Below, one piece after another: positions 16,695 to 24,945 of a stretch of 64,000 nt of DNA. Positions within the stretch are counted from its first letter, which is position 1, and every line of letters starts with the position of its first letter. Under the pieces are notes generated by a model. It did not search any database and had not been told where the DNA came from. It worked only from the letters and a program-made list of their open reading frames with translations. Position numbers and translations under genes: made by a program. This DNA comes from an uncultured Blautia sp. GTDB taxonomy: Bacteria > Bacillota > Clostridia > Lachnospirales > Lachnospiraceae. The stretch lies in the NCBI RefSeq assembly GCF_934372025.1, contig NZ_CAKROJ010000007.1:13289-77288 (forward strand). The letters run 5' to 3'.

Positions 16695-17960
16695 TTACCG
16701 CTCTTTTGCTTCCAGCTTCTTTGCATATACCTTTACTAAATATGCACATAAAACTGAAAGTAATGCACTGACTGCCAGAACACCAAAGATTCTTGTGTAA
16801 GCGCCTGAGGTATCGTAGGTATCCAACCACTTACCGGCAATCGGTGATACAAACATATCCGGTACAAATCCAATTACGGAGAGGATTCCGGAAGCAGATC
16901 CAAAAATGGCTGCCGGAACTTTTGTTTCCGTAAACATGGAAGAGGTTACGCCATAAGCACCATTTAAGAAGAATGACAGTATGATGATCAAAATCACTGC
17001 CGGAATGATCACCTCTGCTTTTTTCGGTGCCACAGCCAGGATAGCCAGGCAGACTGCTGTAACTGCACCACAGACAATGATCATGATAGAAGGTTTCTTC
17101 TTCTGTGCGATTCTTCCAACGATCGGAGATGAGAAAAGGCTGGTACCATAGGTACGGATCGTTCCTACGATAGAAGCGATTGCTGCGGTTGCCCCGATAG
17201 CAGTTAAAAAGGATACTGTATATGCCAGTGAAGTATAAATTGTGTAAACGAAGAACATACATAAAGTAGTCAGCCATACGCCAGGATGCTTTAATGCCTG
17301 TCCTAATTCGCTGAAATCCAGTTTCTTCTTTTCAGTATTTGCAAATTCATCTGCAAACTTAGGAATGAAGATAAAGGACAGTACTGCAAATACCGCATTG
17401 ATGATCGCGTAGAACATGATTACTGTCTTGAATCCCTTGGCAGGATCTGTAAACTTACCAAAAATTGCAATTGAGATAAAGCTTACTACAAGCCCTACTA
17501 CACCTACCACACCATAGGAAACACCAATGTTTGTGGAATAGTTTTCTTCTGTACTTACAAGGCGGATCGCTTTGTAACGGATTCCCCAGAAGATAAATGT
17601 GGTACACAGTCCAAAGAGCAGGAAGATCACTTTTAACTGACCGTAGCTCGGAGCTGTGGAATACCAGAATGTTAAAATTGAACTCATGGCAAATCCAAGT
17701 GTTGCCAGATATTTTACACGGACCTTATCTGCCAGAACGCCGCCTGGGAAATATGCGATGGTTGCTGTTGTACCATACAGACCATAAAGTACACCAAGCT
17801 GACTGTTGGAAATCTTAAGACCATCAATAACCTGATCATAAAAAGAATATCTTGCCAGATAAGTTAAATAAACAACGTAAGCACCGCAACTGATGATTGC
17901 GACTACCATCCATCTAGTAAACGTACTGATCGAAGCGGATGTTTTCAACTCTTTATCCAT
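16695..17960 (-). CDS. MFS transporter in demethylation operon
   Basis: A 421-residue major facilitator with about 12 membrane segments. The loop 2–3 motif reads G-G-V-L-A-D-K-V-R-V-K near residue 74. N-terminal half Y-L-T-Y-L-A-R-Y-S-F-Y resembles the glycerol-3-phosphate/nitrate-type MFS families. It sits between the corrinoid-protein and MttB genes, 18 bp behind the first, so it likely imports the methylated substrate or exports the demethylated product. The start is preceded by AGAGGGGGATC. Confidence 0.8.
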   Translation of the reverse strand: MDKELKTSASISTFTRWMVVAIISCGAYVVYLTYLARYSFYDQVIDGLKISNSQLGVLYGLYGTTATIAYFPGGVLADKVRVKYLATLGFAMSSILTFWYSTAPSYGQLKVIFLLFGLCTTFIFWGIRYKAIRLVSTEENYSTNIGVSYGVVGVVGLVVSFISIAIFGKFTDPAKGFKTVIMFYAIINAVFAVLSFIFIPKFADEFANTEKKKLDFSELGQALKHPGVWLTTLCMFFVYTIYTSLAYTVSFLTAIGATAAIASIVGTIRTYGTSLFSSPIVGRIAQKKKPSIMIIVCGAVTAVCLAILAVAPKKAEVIIPAVILIIILSFFLNGAYGVTSSMFTETKVPAAIFGSASGILSVIGFVPDMFVSPIAGKWLDTYDTSGAYTRIFGVLAVSALLSVLCAYLVKVYAKKLEAKER

Positions 17961-17978
17961 AAGATCCCCCTCTTTGCT

Positions 17979-18623
17979 TTATGCAGTTTTAGCCCATGAC
18001 TTGCAATAATCGATTGTTGTCTGCGGGCTGCTTGCCCATGCATCTGCACCAGTCTGTTCACAAACTTCAGCATTTACCGGAGCGCCACCAATAACGATCT
18101 TAACATCGTCTCTCATGCCGGCTGCTTTGAATGCATCGATTGTATCTTTCATGGAGTCGATAGCAAGTGTCAGAACACCTGACAGACCAATGATATTGAT
18201 TCCTTCTGCTTTTGCAGTCTCAACGATTTTTTCAGGAGCTACGTCGATACCAAGGTCAAGAACTTCAAATCCTGCTGCTTCAAGCATGGAACGTACGATA
18301 TTCTTTCCGATATCATGAAGGTCATCTTTAACAGTACAAAGGATCATTCTTGCTTTTACTGTATCTTCGCCGCCTTCAGAGATCAGAGCATCTTTTAAGA
18401 TCTCAACAGCTTTTGTCATCAGCTCACCTGCATAGATCAGGTCACCAACGAAATATTCTCCTTCTTCGAAAAGAGCTCCTACTGTATCCATACCCTTCTG
18501 ACAGGCTTCCATAGCTTTCTGAGCATCAGCACCACCTTCAGCCATTACCTGCTCCAGTGTTTCTACCATAACGTCTTCATCAAGGTCTCCCATAGCCTCT
18601 GCTAATTCATCAAAATTAAACAT
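17979..18623 (-). CDS. Corrinoid methyl-carrier protein (MtgC/MttC type)
   Basis: A 214-residue cobalamin-binding protein. The N-terminal helical cap spans about 1–85 (F-E-E-G-E-Y-F-V-G-D-L-I-Y-A-G) and the Rossmann-like B12 domain follows. The cobalt ligand motif D-x-H-x-x-G is D-D-L-H-D-I-G-K-N near 103, with S-G-V near 151 and I-G-G-A-P near 179. It takes a methyl group from the MttB-type enzyme and passes it to tetrahydrofolate via the methyltransferase encoded upstream. The start at 18623 has AAGGAGAA upstream. Confidence 0.92.
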   Translation of the reverse strand: MFNFDELAEAMGDLDEDVMVETLEQVMAEGGADAQKAMEACQKGMDTVGALFEEGEYFVGDLIYAGELMTKAVEILKDALISEGGEDTVKARMILCTVKDDLHDIGKNIVRSMLEAAGFEVLDLGIDVAPEKIVETAKAEGINIIGLSGVLTLAIDSMKDTIDAFKAAGMRDDVKIVIGGAPVNAEVCEQTGADAWASSPQTTIDYCKSWAKTA

Positions 18624-18686
18624 ATTTTATTCTCCTTATTCACTCTCAATTTGTTTTTATTTAATAAATATTATATATAAGATCTA

Positions 18687-19499
18687 TTATTTCTTCTTTG
18701 CACCGATCAGGCCTTTGCGATATGCACGGTTATATTTTCTTCCGCCTTTATCTTTCATGCAAAGTGCTTCACATGCATAAATTGTGCTCATGATATCCAC
18801 ATTACATGGGTCCATGATCGCGGAATCCAGACCAGCTTGGATTGCATAGGCCATACAGTTGGAGTTAATGTACTTTCTTGCCGGCATCTCAAAGCTGATA
18901 TTAGAGATTGCTCCGGTTACTTTTACTTCTGGAGCATATTCATGAATTCCTCTGATACATGCTTCAAAATCCTGCATTGCGGAAGGCATAGTAGAAAGCG
19001 CCATTACGCATGGATCGATGTGAAGATGATCCAGTGCCACGCCATATTTTACTGCTTTGTCGATGATACGTTTTGCAATATCGATCTTCTTGTCAACTTC
19101 TGTTGGAATTCCGCCCTTATCACAGGTAAGACCTACAACATTCCAGTCAGTTCCAGCGATCAGCGGGAAGATTGTTTCGCACTTATCACCTTCCTCATTT
19201 ACTGAATTAACCATACCTGGTTTCTTTACAAGACCTTCCTCAAGGATTCTTGCAAGAAGTTTTGCATTTGGGCTGTCAATGCAGATCGGTGTGTCAGAAA
19301 CCTGCTGGATCAGGTCGATCAGCCATACCATCGCATCATACTCAAGTTCCGGTGCAGTACTTGCTGCACAGTCGATAAAGTGTGCTCCGGCCTCAGTCTG
19401 AATCTGGGCACGCTGCCTGATCAGCTCCGCATCGCGATCAGCAATAGCCTGCTTTACCGAAGGAATTGCTCCGTTAATTTTCTCTCCGATAATAATCAT
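18687..19499 (-). CDS. Methyl-THF:corrinoid protein methyltransferase (MtgA-like)
   Basis: A 270-residue TIM-barrel pterin-binding enzyme of the MtrH/MtgA/AcsE-like group. It starts I-I-I-G-E-K-I-N-G-A-I-P-S-V as this family does, and has H-F-I-D-C-A-A-S near 40, I-C-I-D-S-P-N near 72 and the pterin-site D-P-C-V near 162. It transfers the methyl group from the methylated corrinoid protein to tetrahydrofolate, feeding the Wood–Ljungdahl pathway. It is the first gene of the minus-strand unit, about 60 bases after a consensus promoter. AGGGAATAC precedes the start. Confidence 0.88.
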   Translation of the reverse strand: MIIIGEKINGAIPSVKQAIADRDAELIRQRAQIQTEAGAHFIDCAASTAPELEYDAMVWLIDLIQQVSDTPICIDSPNAKLLARILEEGLVKKPGMVNSVNEEGDKCETIFPLIAGTDWNVVGLTCDKGGIPTEVDKKIDIAKRIIDKAVKYGVALDHLHIDPCVMALSTMPSAMQDFEACIRGIHEYAPEVKVTGAISNISFEMPARKYINSNCMAYAIQAGLDSAIMDPCNVDIMSTIYACEALCMKDKGGRKYNRAYRKGLIGAKKK

Positions 19500-19564
19500 T
19501 TGTATTCCCTCCCATTACACCATAAAAAAATATATATAACATTGGTGATTCATCTTTATATCAT

Positions 19565-19595
19565 CTAGTATAGACAAGTTTATATATGGTGTCAA
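19565..19595 (-). promoter_or_regulatory. Promoter of the demethylation operon with overlapping GntR/HutC-type operator
   Basis: On the minus strand TTGACA (19595–19590), a 17-base spacer and TATACT (19572–19567) form a near-consensus promoter. The -10 lies inside CTTGTCTATACTAG (19578–19565), an imperfect palindrome whose core GTCTATAC fits the HutC-subfamily operator GT-N-TA-N-AC. The HutC-type regulator encoded at 21055 is the obvious candidate repressor. A 10-base copy, ACTTGTCTAT, occurs in the opposite orientation at 19665–19674 ahead of the divergent operon. Confidence 0.75.
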
Positions 19596-19733
19596 CGAGA
19601 TTGTTTATTTTTTATACTTTTCATCTATCTTGCACAATTTTTTTATGCAAATTTGTTAATAGTTACTTGTCTATTATTGACTTTTCTTATGTTTCAAGCT
19701 ATTATGAAGAGAAGAAAAAAGGAAGATGTTTTT

Positions 19734-20390
19734 ATGGACAGAACACTTGTAATCGGATGCCGGACTACCGAAAATGAACTGCTCGCCACCATGAAAAAAA
19801 CAGGTATCACCTACGAAGTCGAGTGGATCGAGGCACGGCTCCATAATGTAAAAAAGAAACTGAATAAAGCGCTCTCTGATCTGATCGCTGAAGCAGCAGA
19901 TTATGACACGATCCTGTTCGCCACCGGCTTTTGCGGAAACTCGATCGCAGGGCTTGAAAGCGGCCATTCCAGGCTTGTTTTTCCCCGTGTAGATGACTGC
20001 ACATCGCTGCTCCTTGGAGGCACCCGCGAAAAGACCAAATGGATGGATTCTTACTTTCTGACAGAATGCTGGCTTAAGAGCGAAGGAAACATCTGGGATG
20101 AATATAAGCGGGCGATCAAGCGCTATGGTCCCCAACGTGCAGATGCCATCTTTCATGTTATGTTCGCCCACTATAAACGAGTCACTCTTATCGATACCGG
20201 CTGCTATGATCTTGTAAAGACAAAAGAAATGGCTGCCGAGATCGCCAGAACGTTCTCTCTGGATCTCAATGTCCTTCCAGGAACTCTTTCTTATTTAGAA
20301 GATCTCCTGACCGGCAGCTGGAATCCGGACCGTTTTCTCGTTGTTCCACCTCAGAGTACGATCTCATCAGAGGATTTAATTATTTTGTAA
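19734..20390 (+). CDS. DUF1638 protein of methyl-corrinoid loci
   Basis: A 218-residue DUF1638 protein. This family is repeatedly found beside corrinoid methyltransferases in acetogens and methanogens; its chemistry is not established here. Visible are a Rossmann-like opening (T-L-V-I-G-C-R-T), G-F-C-G-N near residue 68 and D-D-C-T-S-L-L-L-G near 87. An upstream frame from 19653 exists, but ATG 19734 has AAAGGAAG upstream and starts the conserved domain. First gene of the plus-strand unit divergent from the demethylase operon. Confidence 0.8.
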   Translation: MDRTLVIGCRTTENELLATMKKTGITYEVEWIEARLHNVKKKLNKALSDLIAEAADYDTILFATGFCGNSIAGLESGHSRLVFPRVDDCTSLLLGGTREKTKWMDSYFLTECWLKSEGNIWDEYKRAIKRYGPQRADAIFHVMFAHYKRVTLIDTGCYDLVKTKEMAAEIARTFSLDLNVLPGTLSYLEDLLTGSWNPDRFLVVPPQSTISSEDLIIL

Positions 20391-20408
20391 TTATATAGGA
20401 GTTTTCAC

Positions 20409-21068
20409 ATGACTGATATCACCCACCTGAAAGAACAACTGATCGATGCCATAACTAAGCTCGATGATGAACTTTCTCAATCCTGTGCAGAAGAACTGAT
20501 CTCTCTTGGTATTCCTTTCGCAGAGCTTCAGTCCTGTCTGGATCTTGGATTAAAGCAAGTAAATAACCTTTTTGAAGAGGGCGAATATTTTCTTGCAGAC
20601 CTTATGTTTGCAGGAATGCTTTATCGCTCCATTTTAGATCTGATTCCTGTTCCGGCTGATTCCTCCTCTGCAGTCCGCAAATGTGTACTGATCGGAGTAG
20701 TTGAGCGCGATATCCACGGAATCGGCAAAGACATTGTTTCAGGACTTTTAAAAGCATACAATTTTGATGTGATTGATCTGGGAACGAACGTTTCTCCATC
20801 ATCTTTTGTAAAAGCAATCAAGACTCATCATCCTCAGATCGTTTTGATGAGCGGTATGATGCACTACTCTCAGGATTCTATGAAGCGGACTGTTGATGCC
20901 ATTAAAAAAGCAGGGCTCCGCGATAGCGTCACCATCCTTATCGGGGGTGGCTGTGTAAACGATTCTATTCTGGAATATATTGGTGCTGATGCCCGTGTAA
21001 GTGAACCACTCGACACCGTTGCGCTTTGCAACCAACTAATTTCCAGAGGTACTTATGAAAAACAATAA
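20409..21068 (+). CDS. Second corrinoid methyl-carrier protein
   Basis: A 219-residue cobalamin-binding protein with the same two-domain plan as the one at 17979: cap domain with F-E-E-G-E-Y-F-L-A-D-L-M-F, then D-I-H-G-I-G-K-D as the cobalt-ligand motif near residue 101, M-S-G-M-M near 150 and I-G-G-G-C near 179. It is clearly diverged from the first (many substitutions in the cap). It sits 18 bp after DUF1638 and overlaps the regulator gene. It may serve a different methyl donor, act as a sensor or be a partner of the activator. Confidence 0.9.
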   Translation: MTDITHLKEQLIDAITKLDDELSQSCAEELISLGIPFAELQSCLDLGLKQVNNLFEEGEYFLADLMFAGMLYRSILDLIPVPADSSSAVRKCVLIGVVERDIHGIGKDIVSGLLKAYNFDVIDLGTNVSPSSFVKAIKTHHPQIVLMSGMMHYSQDSMKRTVDAIKKAGLRDSVTILIGGGCVNDSILEYIGADARVSEPLDTVALCNQLISRGTYEKQ

Positions 21069-21801
21069 TCCTGTTTACCAGACAATTTATACTTATCTGA
21101 GCGATCAGATCGTAAATGGTACTCTTCTTCCTGGACAGATGCTTCCCTCTGAGAACGAGCTCTGCCGACATTTTTCCACCACCAGGGAAACTGTGCGCCG
21201 TGGACTGACGCAGCTGACCCAGGAAGGACTCATATACTCTCAGCCAAAACGCGGATACTTTGTCAGCGAACCAAAGAACAATGATCTTTCTCTGACTATT
21301 GATCCCAAGATCACTGAGAGTATCTCCCGTTTTAAGGACATCCGTCTGATCCGTCCGGATATAGAAGTGCAGAATGCACTCCAGGTTCCCGCTGACCAGA
21401 GGATCATAGCCATTTATCGTGGAAGCTACCGGGGTGATTTTCAGGTTGGGCTGGAAGTCAAATACCTCCCTTATGACAAGGGAATCCCATCCATCGAAAA
21501 TGAGATCAACTACGCTGTTTTCCCAGAAGCAGCCGACGCCAAAACCGATTCTTTCAGTTACTATACACAGCTGGAAATTTCAGCGGTCTCACCCGTTCCA
21601 GATCTTCTCCCTCTTCTGGAGTGCAAAAAAAATGAGCCACTTTTACTGATCAGCAGAACCTTCATTACTCAGGATGGTAAACGGATCGGATTCAGCAAGG
21701 AATATCTGCGCCAGCCTTATGGCTGTCTCTCCGGTTATTCCGGATATATTCAAAACCGGCACAATATTGTCGGTGCAGCACAGGAGGGATCTCATGCCTA
21801 A
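21055..21801 (+). CDS. GntR-family (HutC/UTRA) transcriptional regulator
   Basis: A 248-residue regulator. Residues 1–70 form a winged helix (P-S-E-N-E-L-C-R-H-F-S-T-T-R-E-T-V-R-R-G-L), and residues about 85–235 form a UTRA ligand domain with the terminal P-L-L-L-I-S-R-T pattern. HutC-type regulators bind GT-N-TA-N-AC sites, and one overlaps the -10 of the divergent demethylase promoter. The ligand is likely the amine or its demethylated product. It overlaps the corrinoid gene by 14 bases and the activator gene by 8. Confidence 0.9.
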   Translation: MKNNNPVYQTIYTYLSDQIVNGTLLPGQMLPSENELCRHFSTTRETVRRGLTQLTQEGLIYSQPKRGYFVSEPKNNDLSLTIDPKITESISRFKDIRLIRPDIEVQNALQVPADQRIIAIYRGSYRGDFQVGLEVKYLPYDKGIPSIENEINYAVFPEAADAKTDSFSYYTQLEISAVSPVPDLLPLLECKKNEPLLLISRTFITQDGKRIGFSKEYLRQPYGCLSGYSGYIQNRHNIVGAAQEGSHA

Positions 21802-23584
21802 TATCAAATTTTATCCAGATAACCAGACGATCACCGTTGCCGATGGAACACTTCTGATCGATGCGATCCGTCAGGCCGGATTATATATTGACGCTCCCTG
21901 CGGAGGCCAGGGAAAATGCGGAAAATGCAGGGTTACTCTGCTCAACAAAGAGGAGCCTGCCACCGTTCTTGCCTGTCATTTTACAGTAACAGAAGATCTT
22001 ACAGTTGCTCTTTCCAAAGAAAGCACTACGCAGATTCTTACTGGCAGCGATATCGCCATGTCTCATCTGACAAATTCTCAGATCACGATTCTTTCCGCCA
22101 CAATTCCATGTCAGTCCATCGGAGACTGCGATTCACTCTGCAGCAGGGTTACATCTGTTCTGGAACAGCAGACCGGAAAACCTGTCAGGATTCCACTTAC
22201 TACGGCCGCAACTTTATATCGCCAGCTGGAAAGGCTCCCACAGCTTCCTGCTTCCACAGAATATCCTTCCGGTGCCTGGAAAGGTTTTTTTATTCTTCAG
22301 GGAGATACACTGCTCGCAATCCGTGAACAGCCTGGCAACGCTTATGTACTGGCTTATGATATAGGAACCACTACCATCGTTTCGTATCTTCTGGATGCAG
22401 TTTCTGGAAAGACAATCCACATTTCCAGTATGTTAAATCCACAGACTGCCTATGGCGCCGATGTGATCAGCCGATGCGAATATGCTGTTGATGACCCACA
22501 AGGTTGCCTGACCTCCAGCATTCAAACTGCGATTGCCTCCCTGGCCGAGGAACATATCAAAGCGCTTGGAATCTCTGCATCTGATATCTTCTTTGCAGTC
22601 CTTGCCGGCAACACCTGTATGGAACATCTGCTCCTTGGAGTTTCTCCAGATTCACTGCTCCACGCACCTTATCTGGCAACCACAGATCAGCTGATCACCC
22701 TTCCGGCAACCGCTCTGAAACTCCCCTGCCACCCTGGTGCTCAGGCAGTCGTTCTGCCCTGCATCGCCGGATTTGTTGGCGGAGATACCATCGCCGTATT
22801 GCTTTCACTTCCGGAACACACCTTTGATTCCCTGACTCTTATACTCGATATCGGAACCAACGGTGAACTTGTCCTTGGCAAAAATGACCAGCTCTATGCC
22901 TGCTCTACTGCTGCCGGTCCTGCTTTTGAAGGCGCAAAAATCTCCTGTGGCATGCGCGGTGCCCCAGGAGCTATTGATCATGTTACTATTAAAAATGGAA
23001 AACTTAATCTTCATGTGATCGGCGACGGAACCCCTTCCGGCATCTGTGGCTCCGGTCTTCTGGATCTTATTGCCTGCCTTTTAGATCTGGGGATCATTTC
23101 CAACCGCGGCCGTCTGGAAAAGCCGGTCAAATGGTCCGATGATCTCAGAGAATCCTATGCTGCACGCTTTGTTACACGCGATAATGTTTCAGCTCTGCTT
23201 CTGACAGATGATAAAAATGGTGTTTACCTTTCTCAGAAAGATATCCGCGAAGTTCAACTGGCAAAAGCCGCCCTTGCTTCCGGAATCGAACTGCTCTGTC
23301 AGGAAATGGGTGTTTCTGACTCAGAGATTTCACAGGTCCTGCTGGCAGGTGCCTTTGGCACCTATCTCTCTCCGGCAAGTGCATGCCGAATCGGTCTGAT
23401 CCCTGAACCCCTTCTGAACCGAATCCGTGCTATCGGAAACGCCGCCGGAGAAGGCGCAAAACTGGCTGCTTACAGCCAGACTGCACTCACACAGAGTGAA
23501 GCACTTGCAAAGCAGGCCAAGTTTGTTGAACTCGCCACCTCCAGGCAGTTCCAGGAGACCTTTTTAAAGAGATTGAATTTTTAA
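21794..23584 (+). CDS. Corrinoid-protein reductive activator (2Fe-2S ferredoxin + ASKHA, DUF4445)
   Basis: A 596-residue RamA/RACo-type ATP-dependent activator that returns oxidised Co(II) corrinoid to Co(I). The N-terminal 2Fe-2S domain has C-G-G-Q-G-K-C-G-K-C near residues 37–46 and a fourth Cys in V-L-A-C-H near 66. A linker follows, then an ASKHA ATPase domain with Y-D-I-G-T-T-T near residue 190, I-L-D-I-G-T-N-G-E-L near 350 and A-G-A-F-G-T near 520. ATG at 21794 has AGGAGGGATC upstream and lies inside the regulator's last codons. It would serve one or both corrinoid proteins in the locus. Its stop abuts the stop of the convergent MATE gene. Confidence 0.9.
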   Translation: MPNIKFYPDNQTITVADGTLLIDAIRQAGLYIDAPCGGQGKCGKCRVTLLNKEEPATVLACHFTVTEDLTVALSKESTTQILTGSDIAMSHLTNSQITILSATIPCQSIGDCDSLCSRVTSVLEQQTGKPVRIPLTTAATLYRQLERLPQLPASTEYPSGAWKGFFILQGDTLLAIREQPGNAYVLAYDIGTTTIVSYLLDAVSGKTIHISSMLNPQTAYGADVISRCEYAVDDPQGCLTSSIQTAIASLAEEHIKALGISASDIFFAVLAGNTCMEHLLLGVSPDSLLHAPYLATTDQLITLPATALKLPCHPGAQAVVLPCIAGFVGGDTIAVLLSLPEHTFDSLTLILDIGTNGELVLGKNDQLYACSTAAGPAFEGAKISCGMRGAPGAIDHVTIKNGKLNLHVIGDGTPSGICGSGLLDLIACLLDLGIISNRGRLEKPVKWSDDLRESYAARFVTRDNVSALLLTDDKNGVYLSQKDIREVQLAKAALASGIELLCQEMGVSDSEISQVLLAGAFGTYLSPASACRIGLIPEPLLNRIRAIGNAAGEGAKLAAYSQTALTQSEALAKQAKFVELATSRQFQETFLKRLNF

Positions 23585-24937
23585 TTACATCTGTGGTGTT
23601 TTCTCAAATCCATATACCCATTTTCCTCGCAGGAACATAAACAGGAAGATCACGGAGCTGATACTCCAGGTCAATGGGTATGCCCAAAAGATCACACGGA
23701 TATCCGGTATAATACGAACTGCAACGGTGATGTAGCTTACGCGGAACAGGCACCAGTCACAGAGCATAACGATCATCGGAACAGATGCGTGGCCGGAACC
23801 GCGGAGTACCGCTGCAATACAATGAGAAAATGCCAGCAGACAATAGAATAATGCAATTGTTCTTGACTGCATCACGCCATAATGTACAACATCGGGATCT
23901 CTGTTAAATGCTGCGATCAGCACCGGTGCGGCAGCGTATATGATCACGCCGATCAATTCTGCAATAATGATCGAACAGAGAACCCCAAATCTTGCTCCCT
24001 TTTTCGCCCGGTCATACTGTTTTGCACCAAGATTCTGGCTGACAAATGTTGTCAGAGCCATTGTAAAACAGGTCACCGGCAAAAAAGCGAATCCCTCGAT
24101 CTTAGAATAAGATCCACATCCTGCCATCGCCATTTTTCCAAATGCATTGATATTTGACTGCACAAAAACATTCGCGATCGCAATCACGGAATTCTGAAAT
24201 CCGGATGGAACACCATTCTGGATAATCTGCTTCAGCATTAAGTTATCAAAACGAATCTCCCGCAGTTCCAGGCGGTATTCTTCTTCCACACGCATCAGAT
24301 GGACCATACACAGAATAGCACTGACAAACTGGGAAATAGCAGTTGCGAGCGCTGCTGAACCAACTCCCATGCCAAGACCTGCGATAAAGAAAATATCCAG
24401 AACAACATTGACACAGGATGAAATAATCAGATAGATCAATGGATGACGTCCATCACCAACCGACTGCAGAACCCCAACAAAAATGTTGTACATGACAACA
24501 CCGATAGAACCCGCAAAATATGTACGGAAATATACAATGGATTCCGGAAGAACATCCGCCGGAGTTCCCATCAGCACCAGGATCTTTGGTGCCAGAAACA
24601 TTCCCAAAACTGTCAGCACTGCACCGGCCACAAGGCCAAATGCAACGGTTGTATGGATTGCCTTCTGCAGGCTGTCTCTTTTTTTCGCACCGTAATATCT
24701 GGCGATAACAACTCCCGCACCCATGGCAATACCGTTAATAAAACCTACCATCAGGAAAATCAGATTTCCAGATGAACTGACCGCCGCCAGTGCATTACTT
24801 CCTAAAAAATTTCCCACGATCAGGGAATCCGCAGTATTATACAACTGCTGAAACAGATTTCCCAAAAACAATGGAATGGCAAAAAAAATGATCTTTTTAG
24901 AGATACTTCCCTCTGTCATCCTCAAACTCTTTTTCAT
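23585..24937 (-). CDS. MATE-family efflux transporter
   Basis: A 450-residue multidrug and toxin extrusion protein with about 12 membrane segments. The N terminus I-P-L-F-L-G-N-L-F-Q-Q-L-Y-N-T-A-D and V-G-N-F-L-G-S-N-A-L-A-A-V are typical. Coupling ion (Na+ or H+) cannot be told. It is the last gene of the sensor operon, 8 bp behind the tethered sugar-binding protein, and ends one base from the convergent activator gene with no terminator between them. One of three MATE genes in the window. Confidence 0.9.
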   Translation of the reverse strand: MKKSLRMTEGSISKKIIFFAIPLFLGNLFQQLYNTADSLIVGNFLGSNALAAVSSSGNLIFLMVGFINGIAMGAGVVIARYYGAKKRDSLQKAIHTTVAFGLVAGAVLTVLGMFLAPKILVLMGTPADVLPESIVYFRTYFAGSIGVVMYNIFVGVLQSVGDGRHPLIYLIISSCVNVVLDIFFIAGLGMGVGSAALATAISQFVSAILCMVHLMRVEEEYRLELREIRFDNLMLKQIIQNGVPSGFQNSVIAIANVFVQSNINAFGKMAMAGCGSYSKIEGFAFLPVTCFTMALTTFVSQNLGAKQYDRAKKGARFGVLCSIIIAELIGVIIYAAAPVLIAAFNRDPDVVHYGVMQSRTIALFYCLLAFSHCIAAVLRGSGHASVPMIVMLCDWCLFRVSYITVAVRIIPDIRVIFWAYPLTWSISSVIFLFMFLRGKWVYGFEKTPQM

Positions 24938-24945
24938 AGCTGCAA

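Noticed and set aside
19500..19566. Cobalamin riboswitch ahead of the corrinoid operon
   Set aside because: The predicted leader is about 60 bases, too short for the ~200-nt aptamer, and no B12-box-like sequence was seen.
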